A DNA stretch of 64,000 bases from the NCBI GenBank assembly GCA_033558025.1, contig JAUCEF010000014.1, positions 3,658,001 through 3,722,000 on the forward strand. Direction: 5' to 3'. The position numbers were made by a program, and so were the translations under genes. Of this stretch, positions 11,494-22,407 are shown one piece after another. Source of the DNA: Phytophthora sp. 'mugwort'. Its lineage: Eukaryota; Oomycota; Peronosporomycetes; Peronosporales; Peronosporaceae. The number at the start of each line of letters is the position of its first letter. The stretch's first letter is position 1. The notes under the pieces are model-generated. The model saw only the letters and a list, made by a program, of their open reading frames with translations. It was not told the DNA's origin and made no database searches.

Positions 11494-13100
11494 TCAAAAA
11501 TCGTCGTCTAACCTAAAAGCCCCTACTTCTTTGTCGATCCATCCGGTACGGAGTACTTCATTCACAACATCGTCGGCGTCGTCGGGGGTATCAGACGTCG
11601 GTACTTGTTCGCATTCGTTTTCATCTCTCCGCTCAATAAGACTGGATTTTGTGAAGCCCGCCACTATTGTAGACTCTGCCACATATGCCCAGGTGGTGTG
11701 GATCCAGCTGCATAATTCGGAGCGATTAGGAGCTTTTAGTTTAAATGCAACTCCAGGTTGCCGCGCTTGGAGCTGCTGTCGTAGATTCTGGATCCACATA
11801 TTTCTTAGACGCGCTTTTAGAGGGCCATTCCAGGTCGCGTTGGCAGCTTTACATACCGACGTGGCGTTTGGTGGCACCTTGAACATGTCACGTTTAGGTT
11901 TTTTTGCGTACTCGACGACATCTTCGGTCCAGTGACCAGAAAAAATCGTCGAGTAGCAGAAGAATTGGCCCCGACATACCAGGTCGGCCGCTGAAGTGAT
12001 GTTATAAAATCGGATTGTCAGAGGACGATTTTACCACCCTAAATACCAAAAAAACGAAGTAAGAGTGTAATGTTAAGTGCAATTGCCAGCACCGTTTTTC
12101 TTACCTTTGGTGTTGAGTACACCTGTATGCCTGTTCGTTTTGAACACGACGAATATGCTTGGCCCACATTGACACGCTAAAGTCATGGCGCTGGTCTTCA
12201 TTATCTTTGCGTCTCTTCATTCTTTGAGGGCTTCATCTTGAACACGACAAACGGCGAGTATTTTTTTTCCGGTAGAGTCGCCCAACAGCATTAGCGTCGC
12301 TCGATCTTTAGACTTCCCGCCGCATTTCACCCACACTGTTTTGCTTCCTTTCTTTGCTAGTGTTGTCGTCGGTAAATGTTCAAAGAACACAGCTAGAAAG
12401 CATTGAGTTAGTTTCACTGACAAAATAAAATATAAAATAAAACCAAACCTGTTTGATCTGCATTTATAAATGTGTGTCGCTCCGATTTCAACCGATTTCT
12501 GTTAAACTTCTGTAGCAAACGTCTTGGCAATTGTGCTAGATTCGATGGTTAGATTTGGCCTTGTCGCGTTTTGCATCGTAGAGAAAGTCGATGGCGACTC
12601 TTGAACAGGTGCTGCCAGCACAGGATGCCTTGAACGGTGAAATGCCGGCTGCTTCCGCAACTTCGAGCACTTGGAGGCACAACATTGTCCGTGTCACCGG
12701 CACACCCTCATCACGCATGTCATTTATTCATCAAACTAGACCAGTCTCTTCCTCTTTTGGCAGTACTGTACCCTCACCTTTCTTACGTGATTTTTTCTTT
12801 TTTGCGCCGCCGCGCTCACAGCAATGTTTTTGTCAAGCCCGCCGCCAACTGAGAAATAGAGTTTGGCGACTGTTGTACTTTGACTGAGGCAATTCTGGAT
12901 AGAAGGGATTGACTGTCTTCTCTACGTCATCGTGCTCATTAAGATGATCAAGGACTTTCAGCTTGTAAAACGCAGGGTAGGGTATTACCGTGTTGGTTTT
13001 CACCTTGCGGCCTTGCCCTCCTGGCAACGGGGTCGTCCTCTTGGCCGCTGCCACTCCTTCCGAGCCATCCGATCGCAAAATGCACTGCGGGAAAGTCAGT
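11494..13100 (-). pseudogene. pogo/Tigger-like transposase, decayed
   Basis: Read from high to low coordinates, fragments follow the pogo-like order. The N-terminal HTH region near 13000-12840 reads YKLKVLDHLNEHDDVEKTVN then KYNSRQTLFLSWR. A second HTH piece at about 12720 contains DEGVPVTRTMLCLQVLEVAE. The start of the DDE domain at 12217-12423 reads VFFEHLPTTTLAKKGSKTVW then KCGGKSKDRATLMLLGDS. The C-terminal part at 11494-11886 begins PPNATSVCKAANATWNGPLK and includes STIVAGF. Frames change between every piece and the central catalytic Asp region is not readable. This element abuts the inverted WRKY19-like gene. Confidence 0.8.
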
Positions 13101-13218
13101 TCGAGGCGGTGTATGTGATAACTGAGGTTGCACGGCTGGCTTCCCGTTCGACCGCCTATTGGCTGAAACCTACGTGTACGGCATAATAAATAGAAGGTCA
13201 TAAACAAACGTAATTCGA

Positions 13219-14300
13219 TATGCATGATCGTGTTTATATACTTTACACGGCGTCTACGCTAGCTTTGCTTACTTAGTTGGGCACAGGTGCGGCGGCAGCC
13301 TGCTGCTGCTGTGTCTGCTGCGCACAGTGCTCGGAACACAGGTTGCCGTTGCGCTCGTATGCTGGCTTCTGGCACGTCTCCACCAGGCAGCGCTTGCCGC
13401 CGCCGTGAGCCCAACAAAGGCCGTGTGACACCGCGATCTTAGAGCACCCGCCATGCTTACAACGAGTGCCACCGCCATGCGACCAGCAGATGCCGCGCGA
13501 CTTGGCGCGCTTCGTGCAGCCCTCCACGGTGCAACGTGTGTAGCCACCGTGCTTCCAGCACAGCCCGCGATTCTGCGCGCGGCAGTTGCAGCCGTCCACA
13601 GAGCAGCGCTTGCCACCGCCGTGGCGGATGCACAGCCCGCGGTCCACCACGTACTTCTCACAGCCCTCTGACTTGCAGATGCGTGTCTTGCGCTTCTTCT
13701 TTGGTTGCGGCTTGATCTCTTGTGGCTGGATCATGCTCGTAGTCAAAGGCACCGACGACACAGAGTTCGCGTACGGGTGGTATAAGATGGCCGACGAAGC
13801 CGTCGAGACAGCGGGTGCATACTGGTGATGGTGGTGCTGGCTGCTGAATTGGCGGTCGTTTGCAGTTTGCCGAGCGGGCGGGTTCAACAGGAACGAGATT
13901 GACGACGATGTGCGTGCTGGCGAAGAGGTGGCCGACGAGGCGTAGCCGCCTTGCGCTGCGAGCGTGCTCATGAGGCTGGGCAATGTGGGCAGGCGCGTCG
14001 CCAGCGACGGCAGCCGGATGGTGCGGATCGTGTGTGGGGCCGAGTGCGGTTCGGACGGCAGCAATGCCGCCTGCAGGAGCGGCGCCAGGCGTGAGGATCC
14101 GATGGGACCAGCTTCCATGCTTTCTAGTCAATTGGTTGGATGATTTGGGGATGAATGGCGGTGCGCTCGCTTGAGGGTGTTTTGACAAGTGTGCAAGTCG
14201 ACTGCAGTTTGACAAGCACACCAAAAGGTTGTTTGTTGGTTGTGACCACGCTTTTGGCGACTGGCAAGATCGATTTCGGGGATTTGCGAACGCTTGGGTC
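13219..14300. repeat. Left arm of WRKY19-like inverted duplication
   Basis: This segment is the reverse complement of about 18950-20030, with positions pairing to a constant sum of 33249 across the coding region. The outer edge is sharp at 13219/20030. Identity is nearly complete from 13219 to about 13700, falls through the N-terminal coding part (five amino-acid differences), and is patchy in the 5' flank, where it can still be followed to about 14290/18955 through the shared block CTTGCCAGTCGCCA. The gradient suggests an old inverted duplication with recent gene conversion at one end. Confidence 0.85.
13273..14118 (-). CDS. WRKY19-like zinc-repeat protein, intronless copy 1
   Basis: 281 aa. 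Residues 1 to about 140 are Ser/Pro/His-rich and low in complexity. A basic KKKRKTR stretch, a likely nuclear signal, follows. Residues 145-275 hold five tandem Cys/His units of the WRKY19-like zinc-finger type: C-x4-C...RGLC...HGG, for example KYVVDRGLCIRHGGGKRC and AKSRGICWSHGGGTRC. The last unit ends CSEHC. No WRKY DNA-binding domain is present. Such zinc-repeat proteins are numerous in oomycetes, and a nuclear or nucleic-acid role is inferred only. The start is the ATG at 14118; the motif CAATTGACTAGAAAGCATGG around it is conserved in the inverted copy. There is no intron, unlike the relative at 21418-22407. Confidence 0.85.
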   Translation of the reverse strand: MEAGPIGSSRLAPLLQAALLPSEPHSAPHTIRTIRLPSLATRLPTLPSLMSTLAAQGGYASSATSSPARTSSSISFLLNPPARQTANDRQFSSQHHHHQYAPAVSTASSAILYHPYANSVSSVPLTTSMIQPQEIKPQPKKKRKTRICKSEGCEKYVVDRGLCIRHGGGKRCSVDGCNCRAQNRGLCWKHGGYTRCTVEGCTKRAKSRGICWSHGGGTRCKHGGCSKIAVSHGLCWAHGGGKRCLVETCQKPAYERNGNLCSEHCAQQTQQQQAAAAPVPN

Positions 14301-15978
14301 TCCGTCTATGGCATAGAAACCCTCGCGACAATCCTGTTCCGATTTGCCACAATAAACAATCGGCTGTTCCACACGGTGAAGGCCAGATGAAAGAGCCCCG
14401 CAGAAGCCCAAGGAAGTCAAGCACACTCAATCGACCATAGCATTTCAGCTCGAATGTGAAGGTTGAGCTACATTGTAAAGTTCTTCATTGTTCTGTTTAA
14501 GGCAATTTGTTGGATTAATGGCTGGCAGGAGCTCTTGAATGTTTCAACCGGATTTCAATAGGAAGTGTGCATGTATTTCTGCCCGACATCAAAGTAGTTG
14601 TCCGAGCCTCGCCGTAATCTGTCGTAACTGGTGAAACGACTGAAACAAACCCAGCTGGGACACAAAGCGCAACGTTTTGCCATTTCAAACCGAGTCGGAG
14701 ACCGTCTGAGGCGCGACTATCTATTATTCACGGTCTCTGCAAAACGTGCAGCCAGCCACATATTTTCTCAGCAACACATGAGAAAAAAATCGACGTTTGC
14801 TCTCAGCACTTGCTCTTCTGCGCCTACAACTCGACATTTGTGGGGTACTTCCAGAGTAGCGAAGGCGAGCCTGGTGATATTTAAATTGTGCCGTCTTCAT
14901 TGTAAGCCTGACCAGAAGTACCGGTATTTCGCATTTTTCGGCCAGAAGGTACATGTAGGAACAGTATGCACGGCATGATTACCTGAAGCCCGACAGCAGT
15001 AGGCCGTCAACGCCTCCAATCTGCTGTTTAGAGGAAAAACCCTACCCTGCACCGCTGCTTATGGCCGCTCAAATCTTACCCGCATCCGTCGTACGCTCGT
15101 CCTGCACACAGAGCACGAGCAAATTGAAGCAGCGTGCTACTTTTGAGTGCTCGCCGCGATAGAAAAGTTAGGGTGGCTACCTCGTCCGACCCGAGTCCCG
15201 ATTTCTAACACTCGACTACCCCTACGCCGTCCTAGAAAACAGCATAATCCTCGTCAATTCGTTAAGCAGCGCAGAGCGTGCTGAAGCTTTGCCGTCGCTG
15301 CGCTGGACCACCGGAGACAGTCGCAGCGGAGTTTACGGCGGCGTCGCTTGATTGAAAGCATCCTCGATGGAGTGTCGCGAACGACTAAATACTAAAAACA
15401 CCGTCCGTTTGGATGCACACACCGCAAAAGCAGCACCAGCACATGTACAAAGTAGGGACGACCGAATCGATGCCTGGGTTTGCAGACCGTGTGCGAAGCA
15501 CGCGGATGAAAACCCAGCGGAGGCTTCGCGTGCGAGTCGTAGCGGGTCTAGGGTTCTAACACTCGCAGCGAGCCTTCGGGGGTTGGTAGGGTTGGGGTGT
15601 GGGGTTAGTTTAAATTAAGGTGTTTATCGTATTCTGCGGTGCGGTCAGCACAGTTTCGGTGCTATTATGCCTATATCCAGTGTAAATAGTAGTCCCTCGT
15701 CGCGAACGGCGAAGTGTGGAAGACATTTAGGTGTCCCGACCTCCCTGCGGAAAGGCAATCCGATGGCAGTGAGACGGCCACACGGACTCGCTCGCCCGTT
15801 TTGCACCTGGTACAATAAAGGAATTGTAAAGTTGCACTAAAAATCTACATATATTAGCAAACGCCGCGGGGCAAGTGGATCGGATCGACTCGAGTCATGA
15901 GCCCAATGAGCCCCACATTACTGAGATGGAGCGCCATCGACAACGGGATGGTCCGGAGCCCGGATTCCTTGCGACCCC
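14301..15978. other. No gene recognised
   Basis: About 1.7 kb with only short, motif-free open frames. A self-similar stretch near 15480-15600 (GAAGCACGCGG, TTCGCGTGCGAG) suggests decayed repeats. Nothing supportable was seen. Confidence 0.4.
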
Positions 15979-16233
15979 CTACAGTACCCTTCGATTGGAT
16001 AAGAACATTTCGCCTTGTTGTGCATCGCACGTGATCCTCCCGCACCGCCAACGCCGTAGCCGGCACCTCCTCCAGGTCCATACTGACCGGCGCCAACGCC
16101 AGCTCCGCCGTCCAGCCCCATACAAACCAGCACCACCACCGCCATCGAGACCACCATGGAGACCACCACCGAGCAAACCAGAACCGCCGTGGAGGAGTCC
16201 GAACGTCTGGGCGGCTTCTTGTTCCATAAGCAA
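15979..16233 (-). pseudogene. Possible Gly-rich protein remnant
   Basis: On the minus strand a Gly-rich run, LHGGSGLLGGGLHGGLDGGG, continues in another frame as GLDGGAGVGAGQYGPGGGAG. This is as if one Gly-rich coding stretch had been split by a frameshift near 16110. Low-complexity sequence easily gives such patterns by chance, so the call is weak. No signal peptide or start was identified. Confidence 0.3.
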
Positions 16234-16305
16234 CCCAGATATTCACTCACTTGTGTAACCCGCAGTGACGGTTATTGCGTCCTAAAATACACCCGTACCT
16301 ATACC

Positions 16306-16425
16306 GCACATGGCAAACGCCAGACTGGTAAATTGAAAAAGTGTCGTCAAAGCACACAAACACGCTGTGCAGCATGGCAAAACGGCAAACTGGTAAAATT
16401 GAAAACAAGCGTCATCGAAATGTTC
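16306..16425. repeat. Imperfect tandem duplication of about 60-70 bp
   Basis: Two adjacent copies share CATGGCAAA.CG.CA.ACTGG followed by TAAA.TTGAAAA and a GTC(G)TC block (about 16306-16360 and 16373-16425). They differ by several substitutions and single-base gaps. There is no coding signal. Confidence 0.6.
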
Positions 16426-16605
16426 GACTCGCTCTCGCGCCCACCTGCAGTACTCCCAGAGCACTACATGCCGAGCTTAGGTCATCTACCTCAGCGTGGC
16501 GTGGAGAGGCTGTCCATTTGCGCAGGTGGGTCCCATATATGTAGATGGAATTATTGAATCCGCGCCTAAAGCACACAAATGGGCATTAGTTGTGCTTTAT
16601 TAGAA

Positions 16606-16790
16606 GGCGTAGTGATCGGGTGCGAGGTGCTAGCCATAGCAAACCCGAGCGGGTACCCGCGAAGCAGGGCTACCCGATATTTGCGGGCCCAGCGACAAGC
16701 TCTCCAGCGAATGGATCGGTTTCCACGGCCCGGAGGTTGTTTCTCTATTGCGGGTCTGGGGGTGCAACCCCAGTATCCTAATCGAGATAC
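16606..16790. repeat. Dispersed repeat, copy A
   Basis: About 185 bp homologous in direct orientation to 17573-17762. Shared blocks include AGCAAACCCGAGCGG, TATTTGCG, CTCAGCGAC-like, CCAGCGAA.GGA and the closing GGGTCTGGGG.TGCAACCCC. The terminal GGGG-TGCA-CCCC is self-complementary. Size, spacing and lack of coding suggest a short non-autonomous element (SINE- or MITE-like), but its ends are not defined. Confidence 0.65.
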
Positions 16791-17572
16791 CCATAATTTG
16801 ATGTATTTTTTTGTCCATTCTAACAGTGCTCAGTGTATACGGCCTGCTGTAATGTCGACCGAGCTCACGGGTGAGATAGTCGCGCCGAGGCAGGGTTGGC
16901 GGCAGCAAGCGAGAGTGGCGTGACGGCGTCATTGACGCCGCCTTCACTCCGTGAAGTTCACTGAAGCCGCGCAATTATTCAGCGCGAAGTTCAACGAAGG
17001 TTGCAGCGCGTGCATTGCACGGTGCAACATGCCAACGTGATTTGCTATGGACGTAAACGGGGGAAATTTGGCTAGTGCGTCGCCTACAATCTTGCCCATT
17101 TTGCAAAAAATGGATACTGTACAGTGCACTAGCATATATCAAACCAACAAGTTATTATAGTTTAGGTTTCTCGTGCGCCTCACAAACCACAGGCATCATT
17201 TCAGTTCTCGATTTCATTCCTCCTAGTTTTGGAAGAAACAGAGCTTTTTATCTTCGTCCAAAACTTTGAAAAGCAAAAATTTCTGTCCACGTAAAATTGG
17301 TGCTGGGAAATCCTAGATTACCAGTCATTATCGTGTCCTCTTATGCACGATAGCCTCGCCGTCATTGCCTCACACAGTTCTTTTATTCATTTTCGTCTAA
17401 GCATTTCATGTTCTGTATGTGGTACTGTAGTAGTGCCGTTCATACACGTATGCCCGACATCGGTTGCCGTACATGTACTCCAAATGATAGGTAAGAATGA
17501 TAGGTAAGTAGAATCGCACAGACGAAAACGTGAAATCCACAAAAACTGTAGCCGGTATGCTTTTAATAGAGG
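16791..17572. other. No gene recognised
   Basis: AT-rich interval between the two copies of the dispersed repeat. Open frames here are short and motif-free. Confidence 0.4.
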
Positions 17573-17762
17573 ACGGTAGTAAACGGGTGCGAGAAGCGTA
17601 GTCGAAGCAAACCCGAGCGGAGTGCCTGCGAAGCATGGCCGCGCGGTATTTGCGTAGGCGGGCTCAGCGACGAGCTCACCAGCGAACGGACCTGTTACCC
17701 TGGATCGGCGCTAGTTTTCTAATGCGGGGGTCTGGGGTTGCAACCCCCAGTATGCTCTGAAT
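17573..17762. repeat. Dispersed repeat, copy B
   Basis: Direct-orientation relative of the sequence at 16606-16790, sharing the same order of blocks and the same self-complementary GGGGTTGCAACCCC end. The two copies differ by many substitutions and small gaps, so they are old insertions rather than a recent tandem duplication. Confidence 0.65.
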
Positions 17763-18949
17763 AGAAGCTTCTGTGCGGTTGTCCCTTCTTTTCCGTGTTT
17801 ATTTCTGCCTTCTCTGTCAAGTGACAGAATAGCGAATTGGGTCACCCCGCGGCCAATAAATAAACAGAGATAGTTTGGAGTTCGATGACTTTTTCGCTGG
17901 GAGCGTCGTACAATAATCACCGACGTTGAAGACAGTCGCGCTCTATCCTACAAGAGCTGCTTGCCCGACGGATTCAGTGCAGCAACGGTGCAGCCTCGAC
18001 ATGCAAAGCGCGAGGAACTTGATTTCCTCAAGCCAAAAAAAATCTGTTTAGACTGGTGCTTTGGTAGTTCTGCCAGTATACATGTAATAGCAGTGCTACA
18101 GTAGCAGGGCGCGGTCTTTGCCTGATAGATCGGAAACGTTTTGTGTGGTCAAGGTTGTGCCGATCCTTGATTCTGTACTGTACATGTACTGAGCAATCCG
18201 AAGTTGGCGCGCCGCACAGATACACCTCGCGCTCCCAGCAAACACGCGCAGGGCGTAGCCGTGTTCGGTTACATGAGACACTGGCCGTGTTCTCTTAGGG
18301 ATTAGGGCATCGAAGCAGGAAGAACGCGTCTGGTACACTTAACCTCTAGTCGATGCGGCTCGAACGGGGTGGTCAATTGCATAGCTTGGCACCAAGCATT
18401 GAATGTAAGTTTCAGGACTGCTCTCCATTTCGGCTGCCCGTCATTGCTGCCTGCCCGACCAAACTAAAGTTTCACAACAAAATATTTGGTGACGAGCACA
18501 ACGTTTTTTTCAGCAATTTATATTGCCTCATACCTACCCCGCGCACGGGATCGGACGAGCGCAATGATGGCACGGTGCACTTTCTCATCCTTCGGGCTTT
18601 TCCACCGGATGGCTGCCCGCTTTTTCCTACTGAAATAGCAAATCGCGAACAACAACCCACGGCAAAGCCGGATGGCGACCATATGTACATGTTTACTTTT
18701 TGCGCGCCTAATACACATCCCAACACGGATCGTATACTGTACACCTCGCAGACAACTTTGGGCTGTGCTACGACAGCGATACAGGTGTCGGTGAAAGTGA
18801 AAGGGAAAGGGGTTGCCGTCGTACTGTACTAGTCGAAGCGACCAGAACGCCATGACGCCCTCTGCGCCACTGAAATCGATCGGCAGTCTCCATTTTTGTG
18901 GGGATTACTTTTTCGGCACGACGTCCCGAAATTGACTTGGGTTTTCTAT
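17763..18949. other. No gene recognised
   Basis: Open frames at 18353-18832 (+) and overlapping minus frames have no recognisable domain and no homologous partner in the window. This is probably intergenic sequence upstream of the zinc-repeat gene. Confidence 0.4.
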
Positions 18950-20030
18950 GGGGCAAATCCTCCCATACGCTCTTGCCAGTCGCCACAGCTGCCGCGACCA
19001 AAAACTCAGTTACTGAAAGCTTGTTTGTCAGGGCACTCACGCTTCTCCACTCGTGTTCACTTGTCAAAACTCCCCCAAGCGACCAAGCCGCCGTTCATCC
19101 CCCAATCACCCAACCAATTGACTAGAAAGCATGGAAGCTGGCCCCATCGGATCCTCACGCCTGGCGCCGCTCCTGCAGGCGGCATCGCTGCCGTCCGTAC
19201 CGCATTCGGCCCCACACACGATCCGCACCATCCGGCTGCCGTCGCTGGCGCCGCGCATGCCCACATTGCCCAGCCTCATGAGCACGCTCGCAGCGCAAGG
19301 CGGCTACGCTTCGTCGGCCACCTCTTCGCCAGCACGCACATCGTCGTCGATCTCGTTCCTGTTGAACCCGCCCGCTCGGCAAACTGCAAACGACCGCCAA
19401 TTCAGCAGCCAGCACCACCATCACCAGTATGCACCCGCTGTCTCGACGGCTTCGTCGGCCATCTTATACCACCCGTACGCGAACTCTGTGTCGTCGGTGC
19501 CTATGACTACGAGCATGATCCAGCCACAAGAGATCAAGCCGCAACCAAAGAAGAAGCGCAAGACGCGCATCTGCAAGTCAGAGGGCTGTGAGAAGTACGT
19601 GGTGGACCGCGGGCTGTGCATCCGCCACGGCGGTGGCAAGCGCTGCTCTGTGGACGGCTGCAACTGCCGCGCGCAGAATCGCGGGCTGTGCTGGAAGCAC
19701 GGTGGCTACACACGTTGCACCGTGGAGGGCTGCACGAAGCGCGCCAAGTCGCGCGGCATCTGCTGGTCGCATGGCGGTGGCACTCGTTGTAAGCATGGCG
19801 GGTGCTCTAAGATCGCGGTGTCACACGGCCTTTGTTGGGCTCACGGCGGCGGCAAGCGCTGCCTGGTGGAGACGTGCCAGAAGCCAGCATACGAGCGCAA
19901 CGGCAACCTGTGTTCCGAGCACTGTGCGCAGCAGACACAGCAGCAGCAGGCTGCTGCCGCACCTGTGCCCAACTAAGTAAGCAAAGCTAGCGTAGACGCC
20001 GTGTAAAGTATATAAACACGATCATGCATA
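18950..20030. repeat. Right arm of WRKY19-like inverted duplication
   Basis: Reverse complement of 13219-14300. The outer edge is at 20030, where the sequence after ATCATGCATA departs from the left arm. The inner edge fades out near 18955. Confidence 0.85.
19131..19976 (+). CDS. WRKY19-like zinc-repeat protein, intronless copy 2
   Basis: 281 aa, same architecture as the copy at 13273-14118: low-complexity Ser/Pro/His N-terminus, basic KKKRKTR, then five Cys/His units with HGG spacers. By eye it differs from that copy at five residues, all within the first 133: A-L-L to A-S-L and S-E-P to S-V-P near residue 20, T to P and L to M near residue 40, and L to M near residue 125. From there to the C-terminus the proteins are identical, and only one silent change is evident near the end. 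An initiator-like GTTCATCCCCCAATCACC lies about 40 bp upstream of the ATG and is nearly conserved in the other copy. Confidence 0.87.
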   Translation: MEAGPIGSSRLAPLLQAASLPSVPHSAPHTIRTIRLPSLAPRMPTLPSLMSTLAAQGGYASSATSSPARTSSSISFLLNPPARQTANDRQFSSQHHHHQYAPAVSTASSAILYHPYANSVSSVPMTTSMIQPQEIKPQPKKKRKTRICKSEGCEKYVVDRGLCIRHGGGKRCSVDGCNCRAQNRGLCWKHGGYTRCTVEGCTKRAKSRGICWSHGGGTRCKHGGCSKIAVSHGLCWAHGGGKRCLVETCQKPAYERNGNLCSEHCAQQTQQQQAAAAPVPN

Positions 20031-21417
20031 CCATATTCAGCAACTTTTGCCTATCTTTTTATATCCTCGCTAATATTTATACAAGTAGTAGTTGTACTAA
20101 CTCTACTAATACAGTAGTAATATTAGTAATATAATACTTGTACTTGGTTAGTACTGAGTGTATAAATCTTCCTTTCGTTTGCCGTGCATTTTAGTCTTGA
20201 CTACTGGTGTGAGCTGCAGTGCGTCCGAAGTGGCGTCAAGCGTGTCCGAGCACTGCTAGTTGGTCGTTCGTGGCGCTTCACGACAGTCGCGACACAGCCC
20301 ATTCGCCGCGACTGGCAACAAGAGTAACCTGTGATTTGGCCCTCTCTATGAAAACTGTAGAGAGCAAGCGAATGTCTACAGCACGTTGCGAGGTGTTTGA
20401 AGCACCCAGCAACGCACACCCACGCCAGATGGATGCATGCTGCGCTTCATCAGTCGCCATGCGTGGGATAGCGTGACGTACGGCGACGTATGAGCAAACC
20501 GTTGAGTTAGTCGACAACACGCCGTCGAGCCTTAACTCGAGACAAGGTAGGTAGGTTTTCGCGCTTTCATCGGTAGCAAATACTTATTGTAGTAAGTCGA
20601 ATATAATATCATAACAGCTCGAGTTGCTGCCTTTAATGTGTCGTCGCCTTCATCAGCATGATGCTGCCCGATGCGTGTCGATGCTGCCTGGGCCGTACCG
20701 CACATCAATCTTCGCCAGGCCAAGCCTGGCGGCGTCACTTCAGGCCAAACGAGTGTACATGTACATGTAGCTCGCTGCCCGGTCTGCAGAGACCGATGAG
20801 ACAGCGGATGCAACACCGTGCGAAGGCGAGGGCTTTGGATGGGGACGCTGCGCTGTACCGCCCTGGCTCGCGAGGCAGCCTGACCAGCACTGCGAGCAGA
20901 CCTTCCCGGCTGTCGACGATTACACGAGGCTTGAGACACCAATGCATTGGTCCTGTGATTACATCCGTTTTATTATTTCCGTGGAAAGCCGCTGGTTGAC
21001 AGGAAGGCGGAGCGCGCCGTCCGTCTTCGAGCCATCGCCGGAGATCTGCTGCCGACTTCGTAATCCCCTAAGGATTGCTGTACAAATCCACGACAGGCAC
21101 ATACTTTCGCTCCTCGTCGCTGAGGAGGCGACAGACTATCGTATAGAGCTGCTGCGGGCCAGCGTTCGTGGCAGTTAAGGCCGAGCGACAAGCGAAAGAG
21201 AAATGGGGGTCCCGCCATCACACAAAGAAGACTTTTGGGGGCCAGTGCTCCTATTGAGCCTAACAGCGCGACGAGGCGCAAAAATAAATTTGGCCGCACT
21301 ATGCACTGATCCCGAGAGTCTTTTAGCTACTCGAGCCAAGCTCAGTCGTCAGAAAAAAACCAAGTGCTCACAACTGAGTCCGACGTCACGTGAACAGAGC
21401 CAAGCACCACCACCAGC
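20031..21417. other. No gene recognised; TAGTA-rich AT stretch
   Basis: The 3' flank of the zinc-repeat gene (20070-20160) is AT-rich with repeated TAGTA/TACTA motifs able to form imperfect hairpins. A self-complementary GTACATGTACATGTA lies near 20755-20770. The remaining open frames are motif-free. The 5' flank of the next zinc-repeat gene ends this stretch. Confidence 0.45.
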
Positions 21418-22407
21418 ATGCGCGCCATGTCGTTCCAAGACTTGTTCGTCAAGTCCACTGAGCCCGTGCGTCTGCCGCCGGCCACGTCGCTACTGTCGCC
21501 CAGCTCGGCGTTCGATGGGCTCGGCGGCTACGCGGCCGCTGACACGACGCCCAAGGGCTCCATCGGCTTCATCCTGGACGACGCGAGCCACGCAGGCGTC
21601 AAGATGGAGCCGAGTCTTGTGCCCGGAGCAGAGCAGAGGGCAGGAACGGAGCTGCGTCTGGCCACGCCCACCTCCGCTGCTAAACGTAGTCTGCAGGAGA
21701 TTCAAGGCGAAGCTGCATCCGCTGCGGCGCCCAAGCGCAAGAAGAGGAAGGCCCGCATCTGCAAGGAGCCTGACTGTAATAAATACGTCGTGGATCATGG
21801 TCTGTGTATCCGGCATGGGGTGGGTGCATTGTTTCGTTGATGGCAGCGCGATTCTACTGGGTTGCTCATAGATTTCTCGTGTGTATCATCTCTCTTCAGG
21901 GAGGCAAGCGGTGCAATGTCGAGGGCTGTAATTGCCGCGCACAGAACCGAGGGCTCTGCTGGAAGCACGGTGCGTCTACTTAGTGTGCTTGTAAAGCTGA
22001 GGGTTCCCTGGATTAACGTGTGCTTCGCTGTAGGCGGTTACACCATCTGCAAGGTAGAAGGCTGCGCCAAGCGCGCCAAGTCGCGCGGTATCTGCTGGTC
22101 GCACGGTGGCGGCACTCGCTGCAAGAACGAAGGATGCTCCAAGATCGCCGTCTCACTAGGCCGCTGTTGGGCCCATGGCGGAGGTAAGCTGGCTGACTAG
22201 CGCGCTGCTGCTCCACGCACCTTCTAACTTCGCTTTACATTGTCTCACGCAGGTAAGCGCTGCTCGATCGATACATGCCGAAAGCCGGCGTCCGAGCGTA
22301 CCAACAATTTCTGCACGGATCACTACGCCTGGTACAGCCAGCAGGAAGAGGCCGTCGCTGCGGCCATTACCGACGAGCGGCAGTACCTGGCCCAGCCGAC
22401 GCAGTAG
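21418..22407 (+). CDS. WRKY19-like zinc-repeat protein, four exons
   Basis: Spliced model: 21418-21819, 21900-21969, 22034-22183, 22253-22407 (258 aa). Introns are 80, 64 and 69 bp, start GTGGGT, GTGCGT and GTAAGC, and end CAG, TAG and CAG. Joining them restores the same five-unit zinc region as the two intronless paralogues: a basic KRKKRKARIC stretch, then KYVVDHGLCIRHGGGKRC, RAQNRGLCWKHGGYTIC, AKSRGICWSHGGGTRC, KIAVSLGRCWAHGGGKRC and a last unit ending CTDHY. Each intron falls at the HGG spacer between zinc units. The N-terminal about 110 residues are unrelated in detail to the paralogues. Nuclear location is inferred from the basic stretch; molecular function is unknown. Confidence 0.85.

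Noticed and set aside
18896..19591. 231-codon forward frame overlapping the zinc-repeat gene
   Set aside because: It is a GC-rich shadow frame of the zinc-repeat coding sequence; the same shadow appears on the other strand at 13658-14224. The Cys/His units exist only in the 281-codon frame.
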